A stretch of DNA of 64,000 bases from DAISKN01 sp963716925 (GCA_963716925.1 CAVQUX010000010.1:248001-312000); one strand, 5' to 3'; numbered from the stretch's first letter, positions 1-7,863 are shown. The notes: generated by a model not told the origin, from the letters alone. Numbers and translations are program-made.

Positions 1-797
1 GGATTCACGATCTCCGAGCCGAACCCGAAAACCAGCGCTTTCATGGCTTCTCCGACGAGCCGCTCGGTGTCGCGGGCGTGCTTCAGCACTTCCTCGAGCT
101 CCTCGCCCAGCTGCTCGCGAAGTCGGTCGAGACGCTCGAACTCTTCCCGCGAGATCTTCCCCTCGGCCAGCATCTCCTCCAGCTCGTCGCCGGTCCGAGG
201 CTTTCCGTCGACGATGGGGGCGACTTCGTTCTTCGCGAGCGGCCCGAGACGGATCTCCGCGAGCACGAAGTTCTCTTTCTTGATGCGCTCTTCGAACTCG
301 CGGACGATGGCGCGACCCTTTTCACCCTCGGTCTCGAGAATCTGCGCCTGCCGCTTCTTGAACTCGTCGGACTCCAGCGCCGCGGGCACGGTTCGCTCCA
401 GAAAGGAGACGAGCGCATCCATGTCCCGGCGCAGGCTCCTCCCGTCGCCGGGAGGGAGCTGGATCACCTTTGGACTGTCGGCATCGTCGAAGTCGTGGAC
501 GTAGCAGATGTCGGAGGGGATGTTGGTGCCGCGCGCGACCTTCTCCAGGATGCTCTTGACCGTGGTCTCCTTCCCGGTGCCCGCGAGGCCCTGGACGACG
601 ACGTTGAACCCGCGCGACTGGACCGCGAGGCCCAGCTGGATCGCCTTGATCGCTCTAGCTTGACCGATGACCTCGAACTCCGGCTCGAGATCCCGCGTGG
701 TCTCGAACGTGAACGCGTCGGGCGAGCAACGGTAGCGGAGTTTGTCGACGGGAACCTCCTTGGGAGCGGCTCCCGGCGGAAGCGGTGTCGTGGTCAT
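1..797 (-). CDS. Lon-like AAA protease, N-terminal part (cut by window edge)
   Basis: 265 residues of the N-terminus are visible; the gene runs off the left edge, so the protease domain is not seen. The ATG at 797 opens a protein starting MTTTPLPPGAAPKEVPVDKL. It contains the phrase EFEVIGQARAIKAIQLGL followed by a nucleotide-binding loop GLAGTGKET and later EERIKKENFVLAEIRLGPL, a long charged helical stretch. This fits the LonB/LonC-like family with an AAA_32 domain, ATP-dependent cytosolic proteases. After the lysine of the loop the residue is E followed by T, an atypical Walker A that I believe is tolerated in this family. It diverges from rsmB with only 20 bp between start codons. The catalytic Ser-Lys dyad cannot be checked here. 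Confidence 0.75.
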   Translation of the reverse strand, partial: MTTTPLPPGAAPKEVPVDKLRYRCSPDAFTFETTRDLEPEFEVIGQARAIKAIQLGLAVQSRGFNVVVQGLAGTGKETTVKSILEKVARGTNIPSDICYVHDFDDADSPKVIQLPPGDGRSLRRDMDALVSFLERTVPAALESDEFKKRQAQILETEGEKGRAIVREFEERIKKENFVLAEIRLGPLAKNEVAPIVDGKPRTGDELEEMLAEGKISREEFERLDRLREQLGEELEEVLKHARDTERLVGEAMKALVFGFGSEIVN

Positions 798-817
798 GGT
801 GGGCGATAATCTACACC
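798..817. promoter_or_regulatory. Divergent, apparently leaderless promoter core
   Basis: Only 20 bp separate the start codons of the Lon-like gene and rsmB. On the plus strand GATAAT (805-810) lies exactly 7 nt before the rsmB ATG. On the minus strand the complementary face reads ATTATC within TGTAGATTATC, giving a -10-like GATTAT 8 nt before the Lon-like ATG. There is no room for a Shine-Dalgarno sequence in a normal leader for either gene unless transcription starts inside the other gene. No clear -35 is visible. Leaderless initiation is inference. Confidence 0.5.
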
Positions 818-2161
818 ATGCGCGCGCACCGGCCGGTGTCCCCCGCTCGACGCACCGCATTCGAAGTCCTGCGGCGCGTGGAAGAGCGCCGGGGAGAGCC
901 GGCGAGCCTCCTCGCCGACCCGCGGTATCGGTCGCTTTCCTCCGCCGACCGCGACCTGGCCATGGAGATCGTCTTCGGGGTGCTCCGCTGGCGCGGCAGC
1001 CTGGACTGGGTCCTCGCTCACCACGCGAGCCGTCCGGTCGCGGAGCTCGACTCCGCGATCCGGCTCGCGCTCCGGATCGGGCTCTATCAGATCCGCCATC
1101 TCGATCGCGTCCCCGAGCGGGCTGCGGTGGACGAGTCGGTGCGGCTCGCGGAGACCTACGGCGCGGCGCGCGGCAAAGGCCTGGTCAACGCGGTCCTTCG
1201 GAGCGTTCTGCGCCAGCCGGGAGCCCCCGCGTTTCCTGCCAGGGAGGCGGACCCCGTGGGGTATCTCTCCACCGCTCTGTCCCACCCGCGCTGGCTCACG
1301 GAGCGGTACCTCGAAAGGCTCGGCCTCGAGCGCGCCGAGGCAAGGTGCCTGGCGCAGAACCGGACTCCTCCGGTCCATCTCCGGGTTTCCGCGCGCATCG
1401 AGGTCGCAGCGGCGCGGGAGGCCCTCGCGCGGGAAGGCGTCGAGACCGGGGGCGTGGTCGAAGCACCCCGTTGCCTGCGGGTTCTCTCGGGCCCGCTCTT
1501 CGAGAGCCAGCTCCTTGCCCGCGGGCTCGTGTTTCCGCAGGACGCGGGCTCGCAATTGGTCCCGCTTCTTCTCCAGGTCCAGAGATCCGATCGCGTGCTC
1601 GACGTCTGCGCAGCTCCGGGAGGGAAGGCGACGGCGATGAGCGAGCTCGCCCTCGGGGGAACCGTCATCGCCGTCGATTCGCGGCGCCGCCGGGCGCGCC
1701 TTCTCCGCGCGATCTCGGAACGGCTGCAGGCGGAGAACGTCCGTCCGGTGGTCGCCGATGGACGTCGCCTTCCCTTCGAGACGAGCTTCGACCGGATCCT
1801 TCTCGACGTTCCCTGCAGCAGTCTCGGGACGCTGCGCCGGAACCCCGACGTCCGCTGGCGGGTGGAGGCGTCCGACCTCGAGCCGCTCGCGGCGCTTCAG
1901 CTCGAGCTCCTGCGCTCGTCGTCGCGCCTCCTCACGGAGAGCGGGCGTCTGGTCTACGCCACCTGCTCGACGGAGCCCGAAGAGAACGAGCAGGTGGTGG
2001 AGAGTTTCCTGTCCGAAGCTCCGGGCTTCCTCCGCGTGGATGCCGCGCCAAGCCTCCCGGAGCCGGCCCGACACCTCGCCGACGCCGACGGATTCTTCCG
2101 CACCTCCCCCGAGCAAGACGACATGGACGGCTACTTCGCGGCGATTCTAGTGCGGGGTTGA
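818..2161 (+). CDS. rsmB: 16S rRNA m5C967 methyltransferase RsmB
   Basis: 447 residues. The N-terminal NusB-like RNA-binding domain (about residues 1-140; RRTAFEVLRRVEERRGEP, GLYQIRHLDRVPERAAVDE) precedes a SAM-dependent methyltransferase domain with motif I DVCAAPGGKATAMSEL, the DRILLDVPCSSLG loop carrying the catalytic-type cysteine of motif IV, and YATCSTEPEENE carrying the second conserved cysteine. The known reaction is C5 methylation of C967 in 16S rRNA. The ATG at 818 is preferred over an upstream GTG because homology starts just after it and a -10-like GATAAT sits 7 nt upstream. The 3' end of the gene is duplicated in tandem just downstream. rsmB next to a PASTA gene and rpe resembles the Firmicute rsmB-prpC-prkC-rsgA-rpe locus. 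Confidence 0.93.
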   Translation: MRAHRPVSPARRTAFEVLRRVEERRGEPASLLADPRYRSLSSADRDLAMEIVFGVLRWRGSLDWVLAHHASRPVAELDSAIRLALRIGLYQIRHLDRVPERAAVDESVRLAETYGAARGKGLVNAVLRSVLRQPGAPAFPAREADPVGYLSTALSHPRWLTERYLERLGLERAEARCLAQNRTPPVHLRVSARIEVAAAREALAREGVETGGVVEAPRCLRVLSGPLFESQLLARGLVFPQDAGSQLVPLLLQVQRSDRVLDVCAAPGGKATAMSELALGGTVIAVDSRRRRARLLRAISERLQAENVRPVVADGRRLPFETSFDRILLDVPCSSLGTLRRNPDVRWRVEASDLEPLAALQLELLRSSSRLLTESGRLVYATCSTEPEENEQVVESFLSEAPGFLRVDAAPSLPEPARHLADADGFFRTSPEQDDMDGYFAAILVRG

Positions 2162-2427
2162 CGAAGCCACATCGGCGAGACAGCGAACAGCGGGGCCCGG
2201 AGGGCCCCTGACTTTGCGCGCTGGGGTGGGGCCCCAGCGCACTTAAGAATTGCTCGGCTACTTCGCGGCGATTCTAGTGCGGGGTTGACGAAGCCACATC
2301 GGCGAGACAGCGAACAGCGGGGCCCGGAGGGCCCCTGATTTTGCGCGCTGGGGGTGGGGCCCCAGCGCAACTAAGAATTGCACGGCTACTTCGCGGCGAT
2401 TCAGTGCGGGGTTGACGAAGCCACATC
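2128..2427. repeat. Tandem duplication of the rsmB 3' end with two hairpins per unit
   Basis: A unit of about 127-128 bp beginning CGGCTACTTCGCGGCGATTC occurs at 2128 and 2255, with a third truncated copy at 2383-2427 (one base deleted in GATTCTAG). The first copy contains the authentic last codons and stop of rsmB. Each full unit carries two perfect palindromes: GGGGCCC-GGA-GGGCCCC (2192-2208 in copy 1) and a 9-bp stem GCGCTGGGG/CCCCAGCGC (2218-2240). Together with the spacer to 2493 this fills the 332-bp gap between rsmB and the PASTA gene. The stems could terminate or stabilise the rsmB transcript, but no U-tract follows, so the role is unknown. Confidence 0.9.
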
Positions 2428-2481
2428 CCCATCCCCTGTTCTTACACTCTTTAAGCCGCTTGCCGACGCTCGCACCCGCGG

Positions 2482-2487
2482 TAGAAT
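2482..2487 (+). promoter_or_regulatory. -10-like TAGAAT just upstream of the PASTA gene
   Basis: TAGAAT lies 6 nt before the GTG start at 2494. An ATG overlapping the hexamer (2486) reads straight into a stop and is not a usable start. No Shine-Dalgarno sequence is evident between hexamer and GTG, so a transcript would start at or beside the start codon. No convincing -35 was seen. Confidence 0.4.
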
Positions 2488-2493
2488 GATCGC

Positions 2494-3342
2494 GTGAGCT
2501 CCGAGCGCGAGGCCGGGGAGAGGCTCCTCGAAGGACCGTCGAAGCCCGAATCCCCGCTTCCGGGAGCCCGAAAGCGGCCTGGGAAGAAGAGCGCGGGACC
2601 GGGGGCGCAGCGAGCCCGCGCCCTCCTGGTGCGCATCCTGGAGATCGCGGCACTCGCCGCGGGTCTCCTCGCGACCGCGGTCGTTTCCGCCGCAATCACC
2701 TTCACCCTCGCGGTGCGAGGCAACGAGGTCACGGTTCCCGATCTCGCCGGAGCGAGCGTCGAGGGCGCGGGAGAGAGCCTGAGGCGCGACGAGCTCCAGC
2801 TCGTCGTCGAGGGCAGCCGCTTCCACGCGAGCGTCCCTCCGGACTTCATCTCCGAGCAGATCCCGGCGCCCGGGACCACCTTGAAGAAAGGGCGCTCCGT
2901 CCGCGTATGGGTGAGCCTCGGACCCCAGAAGCACAGCGTTCCCCGGATCGAGGGAGAGACGCTCCAGTCGGCGCAGCTCATCCTCGAGCAGAACGGCTTC
3001 AGCCTCGGCCGGGTGGTCGAGATTCACAGCGAGGTCTACGCACCCGACACCGTCGTCGCCCAGTCGCCCTCCGCATACGAGGACGTGGCGGAAACGACGG
3101 AAGTGGCGGTGCTGCTCTCGCGCGGATATCTCGACGACGCTTACGTGATGCCCGACTTCATCGGGCGCAACTACGTCGAGATTCTGGACCAGATCTCCCG
3201 CGGCCAGGTTAAGATCTCCCAGGTACGGCTGGTCGACTACCCTGGTGTCCCGAAGAACGTCATCGTGAGGCAGGTGCCGGCGCCCGGGGTGAAGGTGTTC
3301 AAACGGGACCGGATCGTTCTCTTTCTCAGCAAGGGCGCCTGA
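2494..3342 (+). CDS. Membrane-anchored triple-PASTA protein without kinase domain
   Basis: 282 residues with a GTG start. A basic, disordered cytoplasmic N-terminus (about 1-45) is followed by one transmembrane helix (ILEIAALAAGLLATAVVSAA, about 48-72) and three PASTA domains: VTVPDLAGASVEGAGESL, HSVPRIEGETLQSAQLIL and YVMPDFIGRNYVEILDQI. Their strands end with typical phrases such as ISEQIPAPGTTLKKGRSVRVWVS. PASTA domains bind muropeptides or beta-lactams outside the membrane, usually as the sensor of PknB/PrkC kinases. Here no kinase domain is attached. It sits 4 nt before rpe, in the place that prkC occupies in Firmicutes, and is probably cotranscribed with the genes to bamD. A role in sensing cell-wall fragments is inference. 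Confidence 0.85.
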   Translation: MSSEREAGERLLEGPSKPESPLPGARKRPGKKSAGPGAQRARALLVRILEIAALAAGLLATAVVSAAITFTLAVRGNEVTVPDLAGASVEGAGESLRRDELQLVVEGSRFHASVPPDFISEQIPAPGTTLKKGRSVRVWVSLGPQKHSVPRIEGETLQSAQLILEQNGFSLGRVVEIHSEVYAPDTVVAQSPSAYEDVAETTEVAVLLSRGYLDDAYVMPDFIGRNYVEILDQISRGQVKISQVRLVDYPGVPKNVIVRQVPAPGVKVFKRDRIVLFLSKGA

Positions 3343-3346
3343 AACG

Positions 3347-4000
3347 ATGCGAATCGCTCCTTCGATCCTATCCGCTGACTTCTCCCGGCTGGCCGCGGAG
3401 ATAGAGCTCGTCGAGCGCGCAGGCGCTCACCAGCTCCACGTCGACGTGATGGACGGCCACTACGTTCCCAACCTGACGTTCGGCCCGATGGTGGTCGAGG
3501 CCATCCGCCGCTCGACGCGCCTTCCTCTCGACGTGCACCTGATGATCGAGAACGCCGATCGATGGATCGATGCCTTCGTCGACGCCGGGGCCGACATGAT
3601 CGCCTTCCACGCGGAGTCCGTCCACCACCCTCACCTGGTGCTCACCTCGATTCAGAAGCGGGGAAAGAAAGCCGGGCTCGCGTTGAACCCCGGGCTGTCC
3701 CTGTCCTCCGTGGAAGAGCTCCTTCCGCTCGCGGACTATGCCATCGTGATGTCGGTGAACCCCGGCTGGGGTGGACAGGACTTCATCAAGGGAAGCTTCG
3801 AGCGGGCCGAGGGCCTGCGCCGCTTCGCCCGGGAAAAGCACCTCGCGCTCGAGATCGAGATCGACGGAGGCATGAACGCCGACCGCGTGGCTCGGGCGGC
3901 CCTCGCCGGCATCGACGTCGTCATCGCGGGCTCCGCCATTTTCAAGGCCCGGGATCCCGAAGCCGTCGTCCGCCAGATGCTCTCGGCGGTGCCCGTTTGA
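3347..4000 (+). CDS. rpe: Ribulose-phosphate 3-epimerase
   Basis: 217 residues, the normal family length. It interconverts ribulose 5-phosphate and xylulose 5-phosphate in the pentose phosphate and Calvin pathways. Visible signatures are APSILSADFSRL at the N-terminus, the metal-binding strand HVDVMDGHYVPNLTFGP, VHLMIENAD, MSVNPGWGGQDFI, and the second catalytic aspartate in EIDGGMN. The phosphate-binding glycines lie in AGSAIF near the end. The ATG at 3347 follows the PASTA gene by 4 nt, and the stop overlaps the TTG start of the next gene, indicating translational coupling. Confidence 0.96.
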   Translation: MRIAPSILSADFSRLAAEIELVERAGAHQLHVDVMDGHYVPNLTFGPMVVEAIRRSTRLPLDVHLMIENADRWIDAFVDAGADMIAFHAESVHHPHLVLTSIQKRGKKAGLALNPGLSLSSVEELLPLADYAIVMSVNPGWGGQDFIKGSFERAEGLRRFAREKHLALEIEIDGGMNADRVARAALAGIDVVIAGSAIFKARDPEAVVRQMLSAVPV

Positions 4001-4395
4001 ATCGGACCACCTGCCAGATTCGCGTCCGTTACGCCGAAACCGACGGAATGGGTGTCGTCTATTACGGGAACTACCTGACGTGGTTCGAGGTCGGGCGCAC
4101 GGATCTGCTTCGCCAGCTCGGCCGGAGCTATCGCGAAATCGAGGAGACCGAGAGGATCCACCTGCCGGTGGTCGAGGCCCACTGCCGCTACCATCAGCCA
4201 GCCCGCTACGACGATCTGGTCGACATCGTGACCAGGGCTAGCCGGCCCTCGCGGGCGCGCGTCCAATTCGACTACGAGCTGTCCCGGGCGCAGGACGGGG
4301 TTCTGCTCGCGAGCGGGTCCACGCTCCATGTCGCCGTGAATAGGGACGGACGGCCCTGCCGGCTCCCCCGGGATCTCCAGGAGCTCCTCACGTGA
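3997..4395 (+). CDS. YbgC/FadM-like hotdog acyl-CoA thioesterase
   Basis: 132 residues. The reading frame stays open upstream, but the TTG at 3997 overlaps the rpe stop (TTGA) and places the conserved start RVRYAETDGMGVVYYGNYLTW near the N-terminus, so it is the chosen start. The aspartate in YAETDGMG followed by YYGNYLTWFE is the 4HBT hotdog active-site pattern that hydrolyses acyl-CoA thioesters. EVGRTDLLRQLGRSY and FDYELSRAQDG are further family features. In proteobacteria ybgC lies with tol-pal; here it is inside a short mixed operon. The substrate cannot be predicted. Its stop overlaps the GTG of the epimerase gene. Confidence 0.85.
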   Translation: MNRTTCQIRVRYAETDGMGVVYYGNYLTWFEVGRTDLLRQLGRSYREIEETERIHLPVVEAHCRYHQPARYDDLVDIVTRASRPSRARVQFDYELSRAQDGVLLASGSTLHVAVNRDGRPCRLPRDLQELLT

Positions 4396-5354
4396 CCGCA
4401 CTGGTCACCGGGGTCGGCGGGTTCATCGGCTCGACGCTCGCCGAATCTCTGGTCCGGAGCGGAGAGAGAGTCATCGGCGTCGATTCGTTTCTCGACTACT
4501 ACCCCCGGCCGGTCAAAGAGAGAAACCTCGAGAGTCTGTCCGCGAGTCCGCGGTTCGAGCTCCGCGAAGGACCGCTCCAGCAGATGGAGATCCCTCGCCT
4601 TCTCGACGGATGCGACCGCATCTTTCACCTCGCGGCCCAGGCCGGTGTGCGCGCGAGCTGGGGCGGGGAGTTCGGAATCTACACCGACAACAACATCCTC
4701 GCGACTCAACGGCTCCTGGAAGCGGCCGTGGGCACGAAGATCCGGTCCTTCGTGTTCGCCTCGTCGTCCTCCGTCTACGGGGACGCAGCGCCCCTTCCCA
4801 TGATCGAGGACATCCCGCTCCATCCCGTGTCTCCCTACGGCGTGAGCAAGCTCGCGGCCGAGAAACTCTGCGAGCTCTACTTCGTGAACCATCAGGTGCC
4901 CACGGTGTCGCTTCGCTACTTCACCGTGTACGGGCCGCGCCAGCGGCCCGACATGGCGTTTCATCGGCTCTTGAGCTGCGCCCTGAACGGGACTTCCTTC
5001 CGTCTCTTCGGCGACGGACTTCAGACCCGGGACTTCACGTTTGTCGCCGACGCCGTCGACGCCACCGTCGCCGCCTCGGACCGGGGCCGGGGAGGCGCGG
5101 TCTACAATATCGGGGGCGGCTCGCGGGTATCTATGCTCGAGGTCATCGATACCGTCCGCGACGTCACCGGGCGCCGAGTAGACGTGGTAATGGACCAGAA
5201 GCAGAAAGGCGACATGCGCGATACCTACGCCGATACCTCCGCCGCCCGTCGCGATCTCGGCTACGAGCCGCGGACGAGCCTGCGCGAGGGGCTCGAGCGG
5301 GAGTGGCATTGGATTCAACGGCAATCGTCGTCTATGCTTTCTTCTCGGGAATAG
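4392..5354 (+). CDS. NAD-dependent sugar-nucleotide epimerase/dehydratase (extended SDR)
   Basis: 320 residues. GTG start overlaps the preceding stop by 4 nt. The Rossmann motif is TGVGGFIGSTLAESL; the extended-SDR catalytic residues are seen in ASSSSVYG and SPYGVSKLAAEK (Tyr-x3-Lys). FTVYGPRQRPDMAFHRL and DGLQTRDFTFVADAVDA match UDP-glucose/UDP-glucuronate 4-epimerases and related NDP-sugar dehydratases. It probably supplies a sugar nucleotide for surface polysaccharide, but the exact substrate is undecided. The stop is 4 nt upstream of the BamD-like gene. Confidence 0.88.
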   Translation: MTALVTGVGGFIGSTLAESLVRSGERVIGVDSFLDYYPRPVKERNLESLSASPRFELREGPLQQMEIPRLLDGCDRIFHLAAQAGVRASWGGEFGIYTDNNILATQRLLEAAVGTKIRSFVFASSSSVYGDAAPLPMIEDIPLHPVSPYGVSKLAAEKLCELYFVNHQVPTVSLRYFTVYGPRQRPDMAFHRLLSCALNGTSFRLFGDGLQTRDFTFVADAVDATVAASDRGRGGAVYNIGGGSRVSMLEVIDTVRDVTGRRVDVVMDQKQKGDMRDTYADTSAARRDLGYEPRTSLREGLEREWHWIQRQSSSMLSSRE

Positions 5355-5358
5355 ATCG

Positions 5359-6192
5359 TTGCAACCGACTCCCCCGTCCTCACTTCGCGCCCGCGCCAGC
5401 ATCTTGGTGCTCCTGCTGGCGCTCGCCTCGAGCTCCTGGATGGCCTGCAGCGGCAAGAACAAAGACCTCCTCTCGGGGCCAGGCCAGGGCGACGAGCGGC
5501 TGCTGGCCCTCGGACGGGATGCGATCGAAAGGGAAAAGTGGGAAGAGGCCCGGGGCTACTTCCAGCAGCTCCTCGACAGCTACCCGAGGAGCCAGCTCGC
5601 CGGGGACGCGAGGCTCGGAGTCGCGGATACCTACTTCAATCAGAAGGGCAGCGGGAACCTGGTGCTCGCGATCGCGGAGTACCGGGATTTCCTCACCTTT
5701 TTCCCGAATCACCCTCGGGCCGACTACGCCCAGTTCCAGATCGGCTATGGTCACTACCGGCAGATCCACAGCCCCGATCGCGATCAGGACCCGACGGCGC
5801 TCGCCATCGAAGAGTTCGAGAAGCTCATCGAGCTGTATCGCAACTCCCGCTATGCCGAGGAGGGTCAGAAGCTTCTAGAAGAATGCTACGAGACTCTCGC
5901 CGAGTCCGAGTTCCGGGTGGGGTTGTTCTACCTCGACATCCGCAAAGCCTGCCGGGCCGCTATCGCGCGGTTCAACGAGGTTCTGGAGAAATACCCCTCG
6001 TACAAGCGGCAGGACGAGCTCCATTTCCGGCTGGGATCGGCCTATCAGATGTGCGGGCAGCTCGATCAGGCGCTTCCCCATTTCCAGCGCGTCGTCGACA
6101 ATTACCCCGAAAGTGAGTTCCGGGAAGCGGCGCAAACCATCCTTTCGACGCTGCAGGTCGCCGACCGCCCCCAGAGCCCAACCCTCAAGTAG
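5359..6192 (+). CDS. bamD: BamD-like outer-membrane assembly lipoprotein
   Basis: 277 residues, TTG start. A signal sequence SILVLLLALASSSWMAC ends at Cys30, a plausible though non-ideal lipobox. Five TPR-like helical repeats follow: ALGRDAIEREKWEEARGYFQ, AIAEYRDFLTFFPNHPRADY, AIEEFEKLIELYRNSRYAEE and so on. This is the arrangement of BamD/ComL, the essential lipoprotein of the BAM complex that inserts beta-barrels into the outer membrane. The length is slightly above the proteobacterial form (about 245). It closes the rpe-epimerase gene run. Another TPR lipoprotein such as YbgF/CpoB is less likely because the spacing ALAIEEF...NSRYAEE is BamD-like. Confidence 0.82.
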   Translation: MQPTPPSSLRARASILVLLLALASSSWMACSGKNKDLLSGPGQGDERLLALGRDAIEREKWEEARGYFQQLLDSYPRSQLAGDARLGVADTYFNQKGSGNLVLAIAEYRDFLTFFPNHPRADYAQFQIGYGHYRQIHSPDRDQDPTALAIEEFEKLIELYRNSRYAEEGQKLLEECYETLAESEFRVGLFYLDIRKACRAAIARFNEVLEKYPSYKRQDELHFRLGSAYQMCGQLDQALPHFQRVVDNYPESEFREAAQTILSTLQVADRPQSPTLK

Positions 6193-6219
6193 CACTTCAA
6201 GCCTCGCGCAAAAAACGGC

Positions 6220-6249
6220 TTGACAGTTGCGAGATCGTGCTGTTAAATT
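6220..6249 (+). promoter_or_regulatory. Sigma70-type promoter of the LysM gene
   Basis: A perfect -35 TTGACA (6220-6225) is separated by 17 nt from TTAAAT (6243-6248). Alternatively the -10 is TAAATT (6244-6249), preceded by TGT, an extended -10. The predicted transcription start near 6255 leaves a leader of about 36 nt that includes the GGAGG at 6280-6284, which decides the GTG start of the downstream gene. Confidence 0.75.
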
Positions 6250-6290
6250 TAACGACAAGCTACGTTCCCTTTCCCATGTGGAGGTTTGTC

Positions 6291-7490
6291 GTGACGACGC
6301 GAGCTTCGCGGACTGTCAGCCGACGTCCGTTCTTCCCCAGCCGAGTTCTCGCCCTCCCCGGCCTCGTCCTCGCGGTTTGCGGTCTCGCGGTGCCGCCCGT
6401 CTCCGGCCAGGAGCCGGAAGCGCAGCAGCCCGAGGCGGCCCCGCCGTCAGCCACGGACATCATCGTGGCTCCGCACTGGACGCGCAATCACGGGCCGACG
6501 AGCTATCCGGAGGGAACGCAGTTGCACATCGTCCAGCGTGGAGACACCCTCTGGGACATCTCGAACACCTACTTGCGCAATCCTTTTCTCTGGCCGCAGG
6601 TCTGGGACGCGAATCGTTACATCGAGAATCCCCACCTCATCTATCCCGGCGACGCGATTCGCATCCCCGAGGTGGACGTCGTCCGCGGAGAGGGTGAAGG
6701 GCCGGGCGGTCCGGGAACGGGCCCCGGCGGTACCGGCGGTCCCGGCGCGAGTCCCGGTGAGGAAGGCGCCGGCCCGGGCGGTCCCGGCGCGGCGGGTCAG
6801 CCGGGAGGTCCAACCGGTCCTCGGTTCCGTCCCGCGTACGAAGAGGTCTCGATTCAGTGCACCGGATATCTGCGGGAAGAGGCGGACGACGATTTCCGCA
6901 TCTTCGGAAGCGAGGAAGACAGCCACAAGGATGGTCTCGCGACCGGGGACGTCGTCTATCTGAACCGCGGCTCCCAGGACGGCGTGAGCCCCGGCGACGA
7001 GTTCTACATGCAGCGGAAAATCGACTTCACCTGGGGCGTCGACGGAAGCTACGTTCGCCGGACGGGCTGGCTTCGAATCCTCGCTGTGCAGGAAGAGACG
7101 GCGATGGCCGAAATCGTCCAGGCCTGCCTGGACGTGAACGTGGGCGACTACCTGACTCCCTTCGAGCCGATTCCCGTGCCCCTGCTGCCCGTCGAACCTT
7201 CGCCGACGCGCATGACTCCGGAGACGGGCCGGATGCGCGGAAGGATCGAGGCATCTCTCGACGACCTCGCGACTCTCGGGCAAGGCTACCTGGTGAGCAT
7301 CGACCTCGGCCAGGAGGACGGCGTCGTTCCCGGAAACATCTTCACCATCTTCCGCTACCTGTACGACGGCGCCCCGCGGAAAGTACTGGGGACTCTCGCG
7401 GTCCTCACCGTGCAGCGCGAGCACGCGACCGCGAGGATCATGGAGAGCAAGGACTACATCCTCACGGGAGACCTGATCGAGCTCAAGTAG
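6291..7490 (+). CDS. Secreted LysM-domain protein with Gly/Pro-rich linker
   Basis: 399 residues. A GGAGG at 6280-6284 lies 6 nt before the GTG at 6291, so this start is preferred over ATG 6276. A signal peptide (PSRVLALPGLVLAVCGLAVP...) precedes one LysM domain (LHIVQRGDTLWDISNTYLRN through NPHLIYPGDAIRIPE, about residues 80-135) that should bind peptidoglycan. A linker of about 50 residues made of G, P, A, S and E follows. The C-terminal half (about 190-399) is two related beta-rich segments with GDVVYLNRGSQDGVSPGDEF and DLGQEDGVVPGNIFTIF, the pattern seen in FlgT-like C-terminal and other periplasmic domains. A periplasmic cell-wall-bound protein is likely; its precise role is unknown. It converges with the next gene, overlapping by 8 nt. 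Confidence 0.8.
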   Translation: MTTRASRTVSRRPFFPSRVLALPGLVLAVCGLAVPPVSGQEPEAQQPEAAPPSATDIIVAPHWTRNHGPTSYPEGTQLHIVQRGDTLWDISNTYLRNPFLWPQVWDANRYIENPHLIYPGDAIRIPEVDVVRGEGEGPGGPGTGPGGTGGPGASPGEEGAGPGGPGAAGQPGGPTGPRFRPAYEEVSIQCTGYLREEADDDFRIFGSEEDSHKDGLATGDVVYLNRGSQDGVSPGDEFYMQRKIDFTWGVDGSYVRRTGWLRILAVQEETAMAEIVQACLDVNVGDYLTPFEPIPVPLLPVEPSPTRMTPETGRMRGRIEASLDDLATLGQGYLVSIDLGQEDGVVPGNIFTIFRYLYDGAPRKVLGTLAVLTVQREHATARIMESKDYILTGDLIELK

Positions 7491-7863
7491 ACCGTCGGAG
7501 CTCTCTCAGCAGGGACGTCTCGGCCCAGGCGGCGCCCGTATGGAAGCGCGGCCCGGATTCCGTGAGGACTACATCTCCGGGAACCAGGTCCTCGAGTAGA
7601 GGCTCCAGCCGCCTGGCGAGATCCGCCGACGACAGGCTGAGGCCAACGACGTCCCACGGTCCGCCGCCGGAAAACCGAAGGTCGACGAGACGCTGGATTC
7701 CGACGTCCGGCCGCGGATCGAACTCGAGCACGTCGACCCAGGCGGGGCGCCGCGAGCCCAGCAGAATTCCCCTCTCGCCGCGGAGCGACCTCTCCGCGTT
7801 CGGCCCCACGTAGACCCGAGGCGGCTTTCCCGAGATCACGGGCCGGCGGTGTCTTCGTCTCAC
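7483..7863 (-). CDS. Hypothetical protein coupled to pgsA
   Basis: 126 residues, not recognised. The GTG start overlaps the pgsA stop (GTGA), so translation is probably coupled. The sequence RVYVGPNAERSLRGERGILL, FSGGGPWDVVGLSLSSADLA and GDVVLTESGPRFHTGAAWAE suggests a small soluble alpha/beta protein without signal peptide or membrane helix. No catalytic motif is evident. Its 3' end overlaps the convergent LysM gene by 8 nt. Confidence 0.6.
   Translation of the reverse strand: MRRRHRRPVISGKPPRVYVGPNAERSLRGERGILLGSRRPAWVDVLEFDPRPDVGIQRLVDLRFSGGGPWDVVGLSLSSADLARRLEPLLEDLVPGDVVLTESGPRFHTGAAWAETSLLRELRRST

Noticed and set aside
78..809. Plus-strand open frame at the left edge
   Set aside because: The minus strand encodes the Lon-like protease across the same stretch with recognisable motifs.
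3562..3996. Longer start for the hotdog thioesterase
   Set aside because: The extension overlaps rpe out of frame and gives low-complexity arginine-rich sequence; the TTGA overlap start is better.
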